Positions 10,837 to 20,637 of a DNA stretch of 64,000 nt are shown one piece after another; the stretch's first letter is position 1, and each line of letters begins with the position of its first letter. The stretch is from Rhodovulum sp. (GTDB lineage Bacteria > Pseudomonadota > Alphaproteobacteria > Rhodobacterales > Rhodobacteraceae): assembly GCA_020637615.1 (NCBI GenBank), contig JACKKC010000001.1, forward strand, positions 199,847 through 263,846, read 5' to 3'. The notes under the pieces were generated by a model. That model did no database searches, was not told the origin of the DNA, and saw nothing but the letters and a program-made list of their open reading frames with translations. Made by a program: the position numbers and the translations under genes.

Positions 10837-11205
10837 ATGATCCAGATGCAGACCAATCTGGATGTCGCTGACAATTCCGGCGCCCGCCGGGTTCAGTGCA
10901 TCAAGGTCCTGGGCGGCTCCAAGCGGAAATATGCCTCCGTGGGCGACATCATCGTGGTGTCTGTCAAGGAGGCGATCCCGCGCGGCCGCGTCAAGAAGGG
11001 CGACGTGCGTAAGGCCGTCGTGGTGCGCACCGCCAAGGAAGTGCGCCGCGAGGACGGCACCGCGATCCGCTTCGACCGCAACGCCGCGGTGATCCTCACC
11101 AACCAGAACGAGCCGGTCGGCACCCGCATCTTCGGACCGGTGGTGCGCGAGCTGCGCGGCAAGAACTTCATGAAGATCATCTCGCTCGCGCCGGAGGTCC
11201 TGTAA
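10837..11205 (+). CDS. rplN: 50S ribosomal protein L14
   Basis: L14 is 122 residues and takes part in intersubunit bridges. MIQMQTNLDVADNSGARRVQ and KVLGGSKRKYASVGDIIVVS are near-invariant. In most species it opens the spc group; here 60 bases, with the small hairpin at 10801, separate it from rpsQ. Its TAA abuts the rplX ATG directly. Confidence 0.97.
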   Translation: MIQMQTNLDVADNSGARRVQCIKVLGGSKRKYASVGDIIVVSVKEAIPRGRVKKGDVRKAVVVRTAKEVRREDGTAIRFDRNAAVILTNQNEPVGTRIFGPVVRELRGKNFMKIISLAPEVL

Positions 11206-11520
11206 ATGGCTGCGAAACTCCGCAAGGGCGACAAGGTCGTCGTGCTCGCCGGCAAGGACAAGGGAAAGCAGGGCGAGATCGCCCGGGTGATGCCCAAGGA
11301 CAACAAGGCGATCGTCTCCGGCGTCAACGTGGCGATCCGCCACCAGCGCCAGACCCAGAACTCGCAGGGCGGCCGCATCGCCAAGGAAATGCCGATCGAC
11401 CTCTCCAACCTCGCCTTCCTGGATCCCAAGTCCGGCGAGCCGACCCGCATCGGCTTCCGCGTGGAGGGCGACAAGAAGGTGCGCTACGCCAAGAAATCGG
11501 GGGAAACGATCAATGGCTGA
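11206..11520 (+). CDS. rplX: 50S ribosomal protein L24
   Basis: L24 starts 50S assembly and lies by the tunnel exit. It is 104 residues with the KOW motif KLRKGDKVVVLAGKDKGKQG at the N-terminus. It overlaps rplE by eight bases, suggesting coupled translation. Confidence 0.96.
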   Translation: MAAKLRKGDKVVVLAGKDKGKQGEIARVMPKDNKAIVSGVNVAIRHQRQTQNSQGGRIAKEMPIDLSNLAFLDPKSGEPTRIGFRVEGDKKVRYAKKSGETING

Positions 11521-12070
11521 CCAGCAGTACACCCCCCGGCTGCGCGCGCATTACAAGGACAAGGTCCGCGCCGCGCTGAAGGAGGAATTCGGCTACCGCA
11601 ACGACATGCAGATCCCGCGGCTCGACAAGATCGTGCTGAACATGGGTGTCGGCGAGGCGGTGAGCGATACCAAGAAGGTGCGCGCGGCCGAGGCCGATCT
11701 CACCCAGATCGCCGGCCAGAAGCCTGTAGTGACCAAGGCCAAGACCTCGATCGCCGGCTTCAAGGTGCGCGAGGACATGCCGATCGGCGTCAAGGTCACC
11801 CTGCGCCGCGACCGGATGTACGAATTCCTCGACCGGCTGATCACCGTGGCGATGCCGCGCGTGCGCGACTTCCGTGGTGTGAACCCGAAAAGCTTCGACG
11901 GCCGCGGCAATTACGCGATGGGACTCAAGGAGCACATCGTCTTCCCCGAGATCAACTTCGACAAGATCGAGCAGGTCTGGGGCATGGACATCGTGATCTG
12001 CACCACGGCCAAGACCGACGCCGAGGCCAAGGCGCTGCTGAAGCATTTCAACATGCCGTTCACGGCCTGA
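11513..12070 (+). CDS. rplE: 50S ribosomal protein L5
   Basis: L5 binds 5S rRNA in the central protuberance. It is 185 residues with IPRLDKIVLNMGVGEAVSD near residue 38 and a C-terminal segment EINFDKIEQVWGMDIVICTT. The start lies inside rplX. Confidence 0.97.
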   Translation: MADQQYTPRLRAHYKDKVRAALKEEFGYRNDMQIPRLDKIVLNMGVGEAVSDTKKVRAAEADLTQIAGQKPVVTKAKTSIAGFKVREDMPIGVKVTLRRDRMYEFLDRLITVAMPRVRDFRGVNPKSFDGRGNYAMGLKEHIVFPEINFDKIEQVWGMDIVICTTAKTDAEAKALLKHFNMPFTA

Positions 12071-12087
12071 GGCGCGGGAGAGAGACA

Positions 12088-12393
12088 ATGGCAAAAGTCA
12101 GCATGATCGAGCGCGAGAAGAAGCGGCAGGCGCTGGTGGACCGTTACGCGGCCCGGCGCAAGGAGCTCAAGGCGATCGCGCGCAACACCGAACTGCCCAT
12201 GGACGAGCGCTTCAAGGCGCAGCTGAAGCTCGCGAAGCTTCCGCGCAATTCCTCGGCGACGCGGCTCCACAACCGCTGCGAGGTGACCGGCCGTCCGAAG
12301 GCCTATTACCGCAAGCTCCGCATGTCGCGCATCGCGCTGCGGGACTATGCCTCCAAGGGGCAGATCCCCGGCATGGTCAAGTCGAGCTGGTGA
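12088..12393 (+). CDS. rpsN: 30S ribosomal protein S14 (zinc-free type)
   Basis: S14 of 101 residues is the long type without the CxxC zinc pairs. MAKVSMIEREKKRQALVDRY and NRCEVTGRPKAYYRKLRMSR are typical of proteobacterial S14. A GGGAGAGAGA stretch serves as ribosome binding site. Confidence 0.96.
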   Translation: MAKVSMIEREKKRQALVDRYAARRKELKAIARNTELPMDERFKAQLKLAKLPRNSSATRLHNRCEVTGRPKAYYRKLRMSRIALRDYASKGQIPGMVKSSW

Positions 12394-12406
12394 GGGGAAT
12401 CGAGAG

Positions 12407-12805
12407 ATGTCTGTGAACGATCCCATCGGCGACATGCTCGCCCGCATCCGCAACGCCTCGATGCGCGGCAAGTCCACGGTGCGCACGCCCGCCTCGAAGA
12501 TCCGCAAATGGGTCCTCGACGTGCTGAAGGCCGAGGGCTACATCCGCGGCTACGAGGAGACGACCTCGGCCAACGGCCTGCCCGAGATCGAGATCTCGCT
12601 GCGCTATTTCGATGGCCATTCGGCGATCCGCGAGCTCAAGCGCGTCTCGACCCCCGGCCGCCGGGTCTATTCCGGCGTCAAGGAAATCCCGCAGGTCCGC
12701 CAGGGCCTCGGAGTCGCGATCGTCTCCACGCCCAAGGGCGTGATGTCCGATGCCCAGGCCCGCTCCGCGAATGTCGGCGGCGAGGTCCTGTGCACCGTGT
12801 TCTGA
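12407..12805 (+). CDS. rpsH: 30S ribosomal protein S8
   Basis: S8 binds the central domain of 16S rRNA and is the translational repressor of spc genes in enteric bacteria. It is 132 residues starting MSVNDPIGDMLARIRNAS. The frame is open from 12347, but this N-terminus fixes the start. The C-terminus STPKGVMSDAQARSANVGGE is typical. Confidence 0.96.
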   Translation: MSVNDPIGDMLARIRNASMRGKSTVRTPASKIRKWVLDVLKAEGYIRGYEETTSANGLPEIEISLRYFDGHSAIRELKRVSTPGRRVYSGVKEIPQVRQGLGVAIVSTPKGVMSDAQARSANVGGEVLCTVF

Positions 12806-12815
12806 GGAGGGGGCG

Positions 12816-13349
12816 ATGTCTCGAATTGGCAAGAAACCGGTCGAGCTTCCGGGCGGCGTGAGCGCCTCGGTCTCCGGCCAGACCGTCGAGGTCAAGGGCC
12901 CCAAGGGCACGCGGAGCTTCACCGCGACCGACGACGTGACCCTGACGCTCGAGGACAATTCCCTCTCGGTGGTGCCGCGCGGCAAGTCCAAGCGCGCGCG
13001 CCAGCAATGGGGCATGTCCCGGACCCAGGTGGCCAACCTGGTCACCGGCGTGACCACCGGCTTCAAGCGCGAGATGGAGATCACCGGCGTGGGCTACCGC
13101 GCGGCGGTCCAGGGCAAGGTCCTGAAGCTCTCGCTCGGCTACAGCCACGACGTGGATTTCCCGATCCCCGAGGGCGTGACGGTGGCCACGCCCAAGCCCA
13201 CCGAGATCGTGGTGGAGGGCATCGACCAGCAGGTGGTCGGCCAGGTCGCGGCCAACATCCGCGAGTGGCGCAAGCCCGAGCCCTACAAGGGCAAGGGCAT
13301 CCGGTACAAGGACGAGTTCATCTTCCGCAAGGAAGGCAAGAAGAAGTAG
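12816..13349 (+). CDS. rplF: 50S ribosomal protein L6
   Basis: L6, 177 residues, lies near the factor-binding site. MSRIGKKPVELPGGVSASVS marks the start at 12816, and the C-terminal signature PEPYKGKGIRYKDEFIFRKE is present. GAGGAGGGGG precedes the ATG. The frame is open further upstream within rpsH, which I reject as a start. Confidence 0.96.
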   Translation: MSRIGKKPVELPGGVSASVSGQTVEVKGPKGTRSFTATDDVTLTLEDNSLSVVPRGKSKRARQQWGMSRTQVANLVTGVTTGFKREMEITGVGYRAAVQGKVLKLSLGYSHDVDFPIPEGVTVATPKPTEIVVEGIDQQVVGQVAANIREWRKPEPYKGKGIRYKDEFIFRKEGKKK

Positions 13350-13361
13350 GGAGCGCAAGCC

Positions 13362-13721
13362 ATGGCGAACAGCAAGCGAGACCTGTTCCGGAAGCGCCGC
13401 CTGCGCGTCCGGAGCAAGCTCAGGAAATCGGCGGACGGCCGTCCGCGCCTGAGCGTCCACCGGTCCCTGAAGAACATCTCGGTCCAGGTGATCGACGATG
13501 CCCAGGGCCGTACCCTGGCCGCCGCCTCGACGCTCGAGGCGGGCCTGGGGCTGAAGGGCAAGAACAACAAGGAAGCGGCGGCCAGGGTCGGCGCCGAGAT
13601 CGCGGCGCGCGCCAAGGCGGCCGGGATCGAGGCGGTCTATTTCGACCGGGGCGGCTTCCTCTTTCACGGCAAGGTCAAGGCCCTTGCGGACGCCGCCCGC
13701 GAAGGCGGCCTGAAGTTCTGA
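13362..13721 (+). CDS. rplR: 50S ribosomal protein L18
   Basis: L18 binds 5S rRNA with L5. It is 119 residues, with a basic N-terminus (RDLFRKRRLRVRSKLRKSAD), RPRLSVHRSLKNISVQVID and the C-terminal FDRGGFLFHGKVKALADAAR. Confidence 0.96.
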   Translation: MANSKRDLFRKRRLRVRSKLRKSADGRPRLSVHRSLKNISVQVIDDAQGRTLAAASTLEAGLGLKGKNNKEAAARVGAEIAARAKAAGIEAVYFDRGGFLFHGKVKALADAAREGGLKF

Positions 13722-13733
13722 CGGGAGAGCGCA

Positions 13734-14315
13734 TTGGCTAGAGAACCCAGAGGCGGCGGCCGCGACCGTCGCGACCGCGACGAGAACCCGGAGTTCCAGG
13801 ACCGGCTCGTGGCGATCAACCGCGTCTCCAAGACGGTGAAGGGCGGCAAGCGCTTCGGCTTCGCCGCGCTCGTGGTCGTCGGCGACCAGAAGGGCCGCGT
13901 CGGCTACGGCAAGGGCAAGGCCCGCGAGGTGCCCGAGGCGATCCGCAAGGCGACCGAGCAGGCCAAGCGGCAGCTGATCCGCGTGCCGCTGCGCGAGGGC
14001 CGCACGCTGCACCACGACATCACCGGCCGCCACGGGGCGGGTCGGGTGGTGATGCGCACCGCGCCCGCGGGCACCGGCATCATCGCCGGCGGCCCGATGC
14101 GCGCGGTCTTCGAGATGCTCGGCGTTCACGACGTGGTCTCGAAGTCGCTCGGCAGCCAGAACCCCTACAACATGATCCGCGCCACCATCGAGGGCCTGCA
14201 GGGGCAGATGAGCCCGCGCATGGTCGCCCAGCGCCGCGGCCGCAAGGTCGCCGACATCCTGCCCAAGGCGGCAGAGGCGCAGGCGCAGGCGCCGGCCGAA
14301 GCCGCGGAAGCCTGA
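13734..14315 (+). CDS. rpsE: 30S ribosomal protein S5 (TTG start)
   Basis: S5 acts in decoding accuracy and lines the mRNA entry. It is 193 residues with a basic, Arg/Gly-rich N-terminal extension, then RVSKTVKGGKRFGFAALVVV and the GYGKGKAREVPEAIRKATEQ loop. The start codon is TTG at 13734, 12 bases after the rplR stop, with a GGGAGAG Shine-Dalgarno; no ATG is available before the conserved part. The C-terminus is Ala/Gln-rich. Confidence 0.95.
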   Translation: MAREPRGGGRDRRDRDENPEFQDRLVAINRVSKTVKGGKRFGFAALVVVGDQKGRVGYGKGKAREVPEAIRKATEQAKRQLIRVPLREGRTLHHDITGRHGAGRVVMRTAPAGTGIIAGGPMRAVFEMLGVHDVVSKSLGSQNPYNMIRATIEGLQGQMSPRMVAQRRGRKVADILPKAAEAQAQAPAEAAEA

Positions 14316-14325
14316 GGATTTGGCC

Positions 14326-14526
14326 ATGGCGAAGCAGACGACCAAGACCATCGTGGTGAAGCAGATCGGCTCGCCGATCCGCCGCCCCGCCAAGCAGCGT
14401 GCGACCCTTGTCGGGCTCGGGCTGAACCGGATGCACCGCACCCGCGAGCTGCAGGACACGCCCTCGATCCGCGGCATGGTGGCCTCGATCCCGCATCTGG
14501 CGGTGATCGTGGAAGAGCGCGGCTGA
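14326..14526 (+). CDS. rpmD: 50S ribosomal protein L30
   Basis: L30 of 66 residues, with TIVVKQIGSPIRRPAKQRAT and GLGLNRMHRTRELQDTPSIR. A TTG at 14320 is in frame, but the GAGGA element at 14314-14318 is spaced correctly only for the ATG at 14326. It is the last spc gene before an unusual terminator-bearing gap. Confidence 0.94.
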   Translation: MAKQTTKTIVVKQIGSPIRRPAKQRATLVGLGLNRMHRTRELQDTPSIRGMVASIPHLAVIVEERG

Positions 14527-14578
14527 AGGCCCGCCCCCGCCCGCGGCAGGGCCATCCCGCCGCAATCGACCGAACGAG

Positions 14579-14609
14579 GCGCCCCGGTTTCCGGGGCGCT
14601 TTGTTTTTT
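14579..14609 (+). terminator. Intrinsic terminator inside the spc gene cluster
   Basis: A perfect 9-base stem GCGCCCCGG/CCGGGGCGC with a TTT loop is followed at once by a T-rich run (TTTGTTTTTT). It lies about 50 bases after the rpmD stop and before rplO. It should stop most transcripts from the S10-spc promoters ahead of rplO, secY and adk. Confidence 0.85.
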
Positions 14610-14728
14610 GGATGGTGCGGCCCGGACGAGGGGTTTCGCACCCTCGGGTTGGTGGGATTCAGGTCTCGTGCTGTCTCCATCGATTGCTTCGGACCGTCGC
14701 CCGTTTCCCGTGGCGGCGCCGCCTTCAC

Positions 14729-14944
14729 TTCGCGGATTTGGCCGATGACAAATCCGCGCGCGCCTGCCTGCCGTCACGCCGAAGGCGTGCCTCCGGCACG
14801 GCTGCAGGCGCGACAAGCGCGCCCGCCAGGCATGCGCGCGCGGATTACCAACCGCCGGTGCAGCCCGGCCCTCTCGGTCTCCGCGCTCGCGCGCTCCAGC
14901 CGACGAACCGGCGCGAGGCAATGCCTCGCCTTTGCCGGTTCGGG
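14729..14944 (+). repeat. Dispersed repeat A, copy 1 (216 bases)
   Basis: Nearly the same sequence recurs at 54790-55006. The left part is a CGCGGATTT...AAATCCGCG inverted repeat. The middle is a double hairpin built on CGTCACGCCGAAGGCG plus a CTCCGG-centred half. The right part is a GCGAGGCAATGCCTCGC palindrome. Parts recur alone at 35494, 46040, 47896 and 51888. No coding capacity is evident, and it has the character of a composite REP or MITE-like element. Confidence 0.75.
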
Positions 14945-15021
14945 GTGTCCCCCACGCGCCCCGCCGGAACGCGACGCAGCGGCAGAGCAGGTCCCGCCCG
15001 TATTTCCCGGCCCATCCGCGC

Positions 15022-15050
15022 TTGATCCCCGCCGAGCATCGGATTATACG
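15022..15050 (+). promoter_or_regulatory. Probable promoter for rplO-secY-adk
   Basis: TTGATC (15022-15027) and TATACG (15045-15050) are 17 bases apart, about 95 bases before rplO. Its position downstream of the terminator at 14579 makes sense of an otherwise cut-off gene group. Confidence 0.5.
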
Positions 15051-15145
15051 CCGCCGGTGGTCTCGCGGGAGGCCGCGACAGAACCGAGAAACGCCGTGGG
15101 CGGGGGCTTTCGCTTCATCCTCCGCATCCGGCAAGGAGAAGCGAC

Positions 15146-15631
15146 GTGAAACTCAACGAACTGCATGACAATCCCGGCGCGACCAAGGCCCGCAAGCGCG
15201 TCGGCCGCGGCCCGGGCTCGGGCATCGGCAAGACCGGCGGCCGGGGCATCAAGGGCCAGAAGTCGCGCTCCGGCGTGGCGCTGAACGCCTATGAGGGCGG
15301 CCAGATGCCCCTCTACCGCCGCCTGCCCAAGCGCGGCTTCACCAAGCCCAACCGGCTGTCCTTCGCGGTCATCAACCTCGGCAACCTCCAGGCCTTCATC
15401 GACGCGGGCAAGCTCGACGCCGGGGCGGAGATCACCGAGGACGCGCTGGTCGCCAGCGGCCTGGTGCGCCGCAAGCTCGACGGCGTGCGGCTGCTCGGCA
15501 AGGGCGAGCTGACCGCCAAGGTCGCGCTGAACCTCACCGGCGCCTCGAAATCGGCGGTCGCGGCGGTGGAGAAGGCCGGCGGGTCGATCGCGCTGAAGGC
15601 CGGCCCCGAGGCTGCGCCCGCGACGGAATGA
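15146..15631 (+). CDS. rplO: 50S ribosomal protein L15
   Basis: L15 is a late-assembling 50S protein, 161 residues. MKLNELHDNPGATKARKRVG and GSGIGKTGGRGIKGQKSRSG are typical. In other bacteria it follows rpmD within a few bases; here 619 bases with a terminator, a repeat and a likely promoter separate them. Confidence 0.96.
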   Translation: MKLNELHDNPGATKARKRVGRGPGSGIGKTGGRGIKGQKSRSGVALNAYEGGQMPLYRRLPKRGFTKPNRLSFAVINLGNLQAFIDAGKLDAGAEITEDALVASGLVRRKLDGVRLLGKGELTAKVALNLTGASKSAVAAVEKAGGSIALKAGPEAAPATE

Positions 15632-15675
15632 GGCTTGTGGCCGCGAAAGCGGCGGCTTAAGTCGGACCTGTCTTG

Positions 15676-15720
15676 GCGCCGCTGGACACCGCGTGACACC
15701 GGGTCCGGCGGCGCAGTTTT
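15676..15720 (+). terminator. Hairpin between rplO and secY
   Basis: A 12-base stem with one mismatch (GCGCCGCTGGAC against GTCCGGCGGCGC), a 15-base loop and a short AGTTTT tail lie in the 101-base gap. It could lower secY and adk transcription relative to rplO, but the T-run is short. Confidence 0.35.
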
Positions 15721-15732
15721 GGAGGGCCTGGA

Positions 15733-17081
<1,349 letters not shown>

Positions 17082-17085
<4 letters not shown>

Positions 17086-17729
17086 ACATCATTCTTCTGG
17101 GACCGCCTGGGGCGGGCAAGGGCACGCAGGCGCGCCGCCTGGTCGAGGAGCACGGGCTGGTGCAGCTCTCCACCGGCGACATGCTGCGCGCGGCCAAGAA
17201 CAGCGGCACCGAGATGGGCAAGAAGGTCGCCGACGTGATGGCGCGGGGCGATCTCGTCACCGACGACATCGTGATCGGCCTGATCGCCGAACAGCTCGAC
17301 GGCGAGGCCGGCAAGCACGGGCTGATCTTCGACGGCTTCCCGCGCACGCTCGCCCAGGCCGATGCGCTCGACGCGCTCCTGGCCGAGAAGGGCCGCGCGC
17401 TCGACGCCGTCGTCGAGATGCGCGTCGACGAGGACGCGCTGGTCGACCGCATCACCGGCCGCTTCACCTGCGCCAAATGCGGCGAGGTCTACCACGACCG
17501 CACCAAGCCGACCGCCAAGGATGGCGTCTGCGACGTCTGCGGCTCCACCGAATTCGTGCGCCGCTCCGACGACAACGAGGAATCGGTGCGCGTGCGCCTG
17601 GGCGCCTACAACCGCCAGACCGCACCGCTGATCGGCTATTACCACGCCAAGGGCAAGCTCCGTTCGGTCGACGGGCTCGGCGCGATCGACGCGATCGCCG
17701 GCGAGATCCGGACCCGCCTCGGCCTGTGA
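17082..17729 (+). CDS. adk: Adenylate kinase (long form with cysteine lid)
   Basis: Interconverts ATP+AMP and 2 ADP. It is 215 residues. The P-loop is LLGPPGAGKGTQA at the N-terminus, then LSTGDMLRAA, DGFPRTLAQADAL and the lid. The lid holds CAKC and CDVC pairs (about residues 130-155), the arrangement that binds zinc in other long-form kinases. The start at 17082 overlaps secY by four bases. Confidence 0.96.
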
Positions 17730-17825
17730 GAATCCGCGCCGGGGGTATCGCTTTCCGCAATGTGACGCCGTCCGCCTGAATTCCGGGCGGTCCGTGCTCC
17801 ACTGTCCCACCCGGCAGGCCCCGCC

Positions 17826-17852
17826 GGGCGCTGCCCTCCTCGCGTGGCGGGG
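17826..17852 (+). repeat. Short dispersed repeat (27 bases)
   Basis: GGGCGCTGCCC followed by a TCGCGTGGCGGGG half recurs at 51945-51971 with about two mismatches. It lies in the 373-base gap between adk and rpsM, which otherwise holds only the rpsM promoter and small inverted repeats. Confidence 0.5.
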
Positions 17853-17913
17853 CGGTCGGAGAAGAGGAAATGCGCCCCGGATTCAACAGCTCTGGAAAGC
17901 GCGCGTTAACGCC

Positions 17914-17941
17914 TTGACCTCGCTCCGGCGATTCCTATAGT
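17914..17941 (+). promoter_or_regulatory. Probable promoter of the alpha operon
   Basis: TTGACC (17914-17919) and TATAGT (17936-17941) with a 16-base spacer lie about 160 bases upstream of rpsM. Together with the gap this separates rpsM-rplQ from secY-adk transcription. Confidence 0.6.
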
Positions 17942-18102
17942 ACGCGCTCTCTCATCAGGGAGAGTCGTTCCTTACGCATTTCACCTCGGGAACGCGGGAT
18001 GCCTGCCCAGGGACATGGGCGTCGGAAGCCTGCCGAAGGCATCGGCGGGCATTGGCTGTTGAGCGGGGTCGGGCGGCCCCTCGGACGAACGGAGCTTGAA
18101 AC

Positions 18103-18471
18103 TTGGCGCGCATAGCTGGCGTTAACATTCCCACGAACAAGAGGGTCGAGATCGCCCTCACCTATATCCATGGCATCGGCCGCACCACGGCGAAGCAGCT
18201 CTGCGGCGCGCTGGAGATCGCGGAGAACCGCCGGGTCAACGACCTGAGCGACGCCGAGGTGCTGCGCATCCGCGAATACATCGACGCGAATCTCGCGGTC
18301 GAGGGCGACCTGCGCCGCGAGACCCAGATGAACATCAAGCGGCTGATGGACCTGGGCTGCTACCGCGGCCTGCGGCACCGCCGCGGCCTGCCGGTGCGCG
18401 GCCAGCGCACCCACACCAACGCACGCACGCGCAAGGGCCCCGCCAAGGCCATCGCCGGCAAGAAGAAATAA
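18103..18471 (+). CDS. rpsM: 30S ribosomal protein S13 (TTG start)
   Basis: S13 bridges the 30S head to the 50S subunit. It is 122 residues. The start is TTG at 18103, giving the family N-terminus MARIAGVNIPTNKRVEIALT; no ATG is available there. The C-terminal signature RGLPVRGQRTHTNARTRKGP is intact. Confidence 0.96.
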   Translation: MARIAGVNIPTNKRVEIALTYIHGIGRTTAKQLCGALEIAENRRVNDLSDAEVLRIREYIDANLAVEGDLRRETQMNIKRLMDLGCYRGLRHRRGLPVRGQRTHTNARTRKGPAKAIAGKKK

Positions 18472-18482
18472 GGGGCAGGCCA

Positions 18483-18872
18483 ATGGCTCGCGAAAGGGCG
18501 CGCATCAAGCGCAAGGAACGCAAGAACATCTCCACCGGCGTCGCGCATGTGAACGCCAGCTTCAACAACACCAAGATCCTGATCGCCGATGCCCAGGGCA
18601 ACGCGATCGCCTGGTCCTCGGCCGGGACGATGGGCTTCAAGGGCTCGCGCAAGTCCACGCCCTATGCCGCGCAGATGGCCGCCGAGGACGCCGGCCGCAA
18701 GGCGCAGGAGCACGGCGTGCGCACGCTCGAGGTGCAGGTGCAGGGCCCCGGTTCGGGCCGCGAGAGCGCACTGCGGGCGCTCGGCGCCGTGGGCTTCCAG
18801 ATCACGGCGATCAAGGACGTGACACCCATCGCGCACAACGGCTGTCGACCGCCCAAGCGCCGGCGCGTCTGA
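18483..18872 (+). CDS. rpsK: 30S ribosomal protein S11
   Basis: S11 sits on the 30S platform by the E site. It is 129 residues with GVAHVNASFNNTKILIADAQ near residue 20 and the C-terminal PIAHNGCRPPKRRRV. It lies 11 bases after rpsM. Confidence 0.97.
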   Translation: MARERARIKRKERKNISTGVAHVNASFNNTKILIADAQGNAIAWSSAGTMGFKGSRKSTPYAAQMAAEDAGRKAQEHGVRTLEVQVQGPGSGRESALRALGAVGFQITAIKDVTPIAHNGCRPPKRRRV

Positions 18873-18987
18873 CAGACGGGAGAGATTTCGCTGCCCGCCC
18901 CTCCGGCGGGCGGTTTCAGTTTGCATTTCCTCGGGCGTTCGCCGGCCACCTGGATCGGTCGGCGGACAGGAATGGAGGGCCATGAAC

Positions 18988-20007
18988 ATGATGATCCACA
19001 AGAACTGGCAGGAGCTGATCCGGCCGACCGCCCTCGAGATCAAGGCCGGCGCCGATCCCTTCCGTCAGGCCACCGCGGTCGCCGAGCCGCTGGAGCGCGG
19101 GTTCGGCCTCACGCTCGGCAATGCGCTGCGCCGGGTGCTGCTCTCCTCGCTCCAGGGGGCGGCGATCACCAGCGTGCAGATCGACGGCGTGCTGCATGAA
19201 TTCTCCAGCGTGCCGGGCGTGCGCGAGGACGTCACCGACATCGTGCTGAACCTCAAGGGCGTCGCGGTGAAGATGGAGGTCGAGGGGCCCAAGCGCATCG
19301 AGATCCGCGCCACCGGCCCCGGCGTGGTGACCGCCGGCGACATCGCCACCACCAACGGCATCGAGATCCTCAACCGCGAGCATCTGATCTGCCACCTCGA
19401 CGACGGCGCCTCGGTCTTCATGGAACTGACCGTCGAGCAGGGCAAGGGCTATGTCGCGGCGGAGAAGAACCGCCCCGAGGATGCGCCGATCGGGCTCATC
19501 TCGGTCGATGCGCTGTTCTCGCCGATCAAGAAGGTCAGCTACAAGGTCGAGCCGACCCGCGAGGGCCAGGTGCTCGACTACGACAAGCTGACGCTGCAGC
19601 TCGAGACCGACGGCTCGATCAAGCCGGAGGATGCCATCGCCTATGCGGCGCGCATCATCCAGGACCAGCTCTCGGTCTTCGTCAACTTCGAGGAGCCGAC
19701 CGCGGGCGCCCGCACCGACGAGGAAAGCGATCTCGAATTCAACCCGCTGCTCCTGAAGAAGGTCGACGAGCTCGAGCTCTCGGTGCGCTCGGCCAACTGC
19801 CTGAAGAACGACAACATCGTCTATATCGGTGACCTGATCCAGAAGACCGAGGCGGAGATGCTGCGCACCCCGAACTTCGGCCGCAAGTCCCTGAACGAGA
19901 TCAAGGAGGTGCTGACCGGCATGGGCCTGCATCTCGGCATGGAGATCATCGACTGGCCGCCCGAGAACATCGAGGACCTGGCCAAGAAGTTCGAGGACCA
20001 GTTCTGA
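18988..20007 (+). CDS. rpoA: DNA-directed RNA polymerase subunit alpha
   Basis: The alpha subunit nucleates RNA polymerase assembly and contacts UP elements and activators. The N-terminal domain holds PLERGFGLTLGNALRRVLLS near residue 30. The C-terminal domain holds LLKKVDELELSVRSANCLKN and TPNFGRKSLNEIKEVL. Candidate starts are 18982, 18988 and 18991; GGAGGG at 18974-18979 is best spaced for 18988 (339 residues). The sequence is very close to Rhodobacterales RpoA as I remember it. Confidence 0.96.
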   Translation: MMIHKNWQELIRPTALEIKAGADPFRQATAVAEPLERGFGLTLGNALRRVLLSSLQGAAITSVQIDGVLHEFSSVPGVREDVTDIVLNLKGVAVKMEVEGPKRIEIRATGPGVVTAGDIATTNGIEILNREHLICHLDDGASVFMELTVEQGKGYVAAEKNRPEDAPIGLISVDALFSPIKKVSYKVEPTREGQVLDYDKLTLQLETDGSIKPEDAIAYAARIIQDQLSVFVNFEEPTAGARTDEESDLEFNPLLLKKVDELELSVRSANCLKNDNIVYIGDLIQKTEAEMLRTPNFGRKSLNEIKEVLTGMGLHLGMEIIDWPPENIEDLAKKFEDQF

Positions 20008-20088
20008 TCCGACCCTGAACGGGCAATCCCGCCCCAAGGAGGCGGCCCCGCCGCAGGGCCGCCGGACAAAGCACAAAGGAATGACCAG

Positions 20089-20514
20089 ATGCGCCACGGA
20101 ACCGGCTATCGCAAGCTCAACCGCACCCACGAGCATCGCAAGGCGATGTTCGCCAACATGGCGGCGAGCCTGATCGAGCACGAGCAGATCAAGACGACCC
20201 TGCCCAAGGCCAAGGAGATGAAGCGGATCATCGACAAGCTGATCACGCTGGGCAAGCGCGGCGACCTGCACGCCCGCCGCCTCGCCGCCTCCGAGATCAA
20301 GCAGGATGCCGCCGTCGCCAAGCTCTTCGAGACGCTCGGCCCGCGCTACAAGGAGCGCCAGGGCGGCTATTCCCGGGTGCTCAAGGCCGGCTTCCGCTAC
20401 GGCGATGCCGCGCCGATGGCGATCCTCGAACTCGTCGATCGCGACCCCGCCGCCAAGGGCGCCGGCGACAAGGCCCGCGTCGCCGCCGAGGAGGCCGCCG
20501 CGGCCGCCGAATAA
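20089..20514 (+). CDS. rplQ: 50S ribosomal protein L17
   Basis: L17, 141 residues, last gene of the alpha operon. MRHGTGYRKLNRTHEHRKAM is diagnostic, with IKTTLPKAKEMKRIIDKLIT and the RYKERQGGYSRVLKAGFRYG segment. An Ala/Glu-rich tail of about 15 residues ends it. A strong terminator follows. Confidence 0.96.
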   Translation: MRHGTGYRKLNRTHEHRKAMFANMAASLIEHEQIKTTLPKAKEMKRIIDKLITLGKRGDLHARRLAASEIKQDAAVAKLFETLGPRYKERQGGYSRVLKAGFRYGDAAPMAILELVDRDPAAKGAGDKARVAAEEAAAAAE

Positions 20515-20541
20515 CGGCATTCCTTCGACTTCCTTCAGGAA

Positions 20542-20579
20542 GCCCGCGAACCGGCCGGTTCGCGGGCTTCTTCTTTTTC
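20542..20579 (+). terminator. Intrinsic terminator after rplQ
   Basis: A long stem GCCCGCGAACC/GGTTCGCGGGC is followed by TTCTTCTTTTT. It lies 28 bases after the rplQ stop and closes the ribosomal protein block. Confidence 0.85.
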
Positions 20580-20593
20580 GCGGCGCCGCGCGG

Positions 20594-20630
20594 ACCTAGC
20601 CTTGCATATCATAACCTAGCTTAGTATATT
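20594..20630 (+). promoter_or_regulatory. Promoter of the marR-emrAB operon with a direct repeat
   Basis: TTGCAT (20602-20607) and TATATT (20625-20630) are 17 bases apart. The -10 ends only seven bases before the marR ATG at 20638, so the transcript would be nearly or fully leaderless. Two near-copies of ACCTAGC(C)TT followed by an ATAT-rich end (20594-20609 and 20613-20628) overlap the core promoter and could be the site for the MarR protein itself. Confidence 0.5.
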
Positions 20631-20637
20631 GCGACGC

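Noticed and set aside
12678..15134. An 818-codon open frame on the minus strand across rplF-rpmD and the rplO gap
   Set aside because: It crosses six ribosomal protein genes and a terminator, with no recognisable protein. It is a by-product of base composition.
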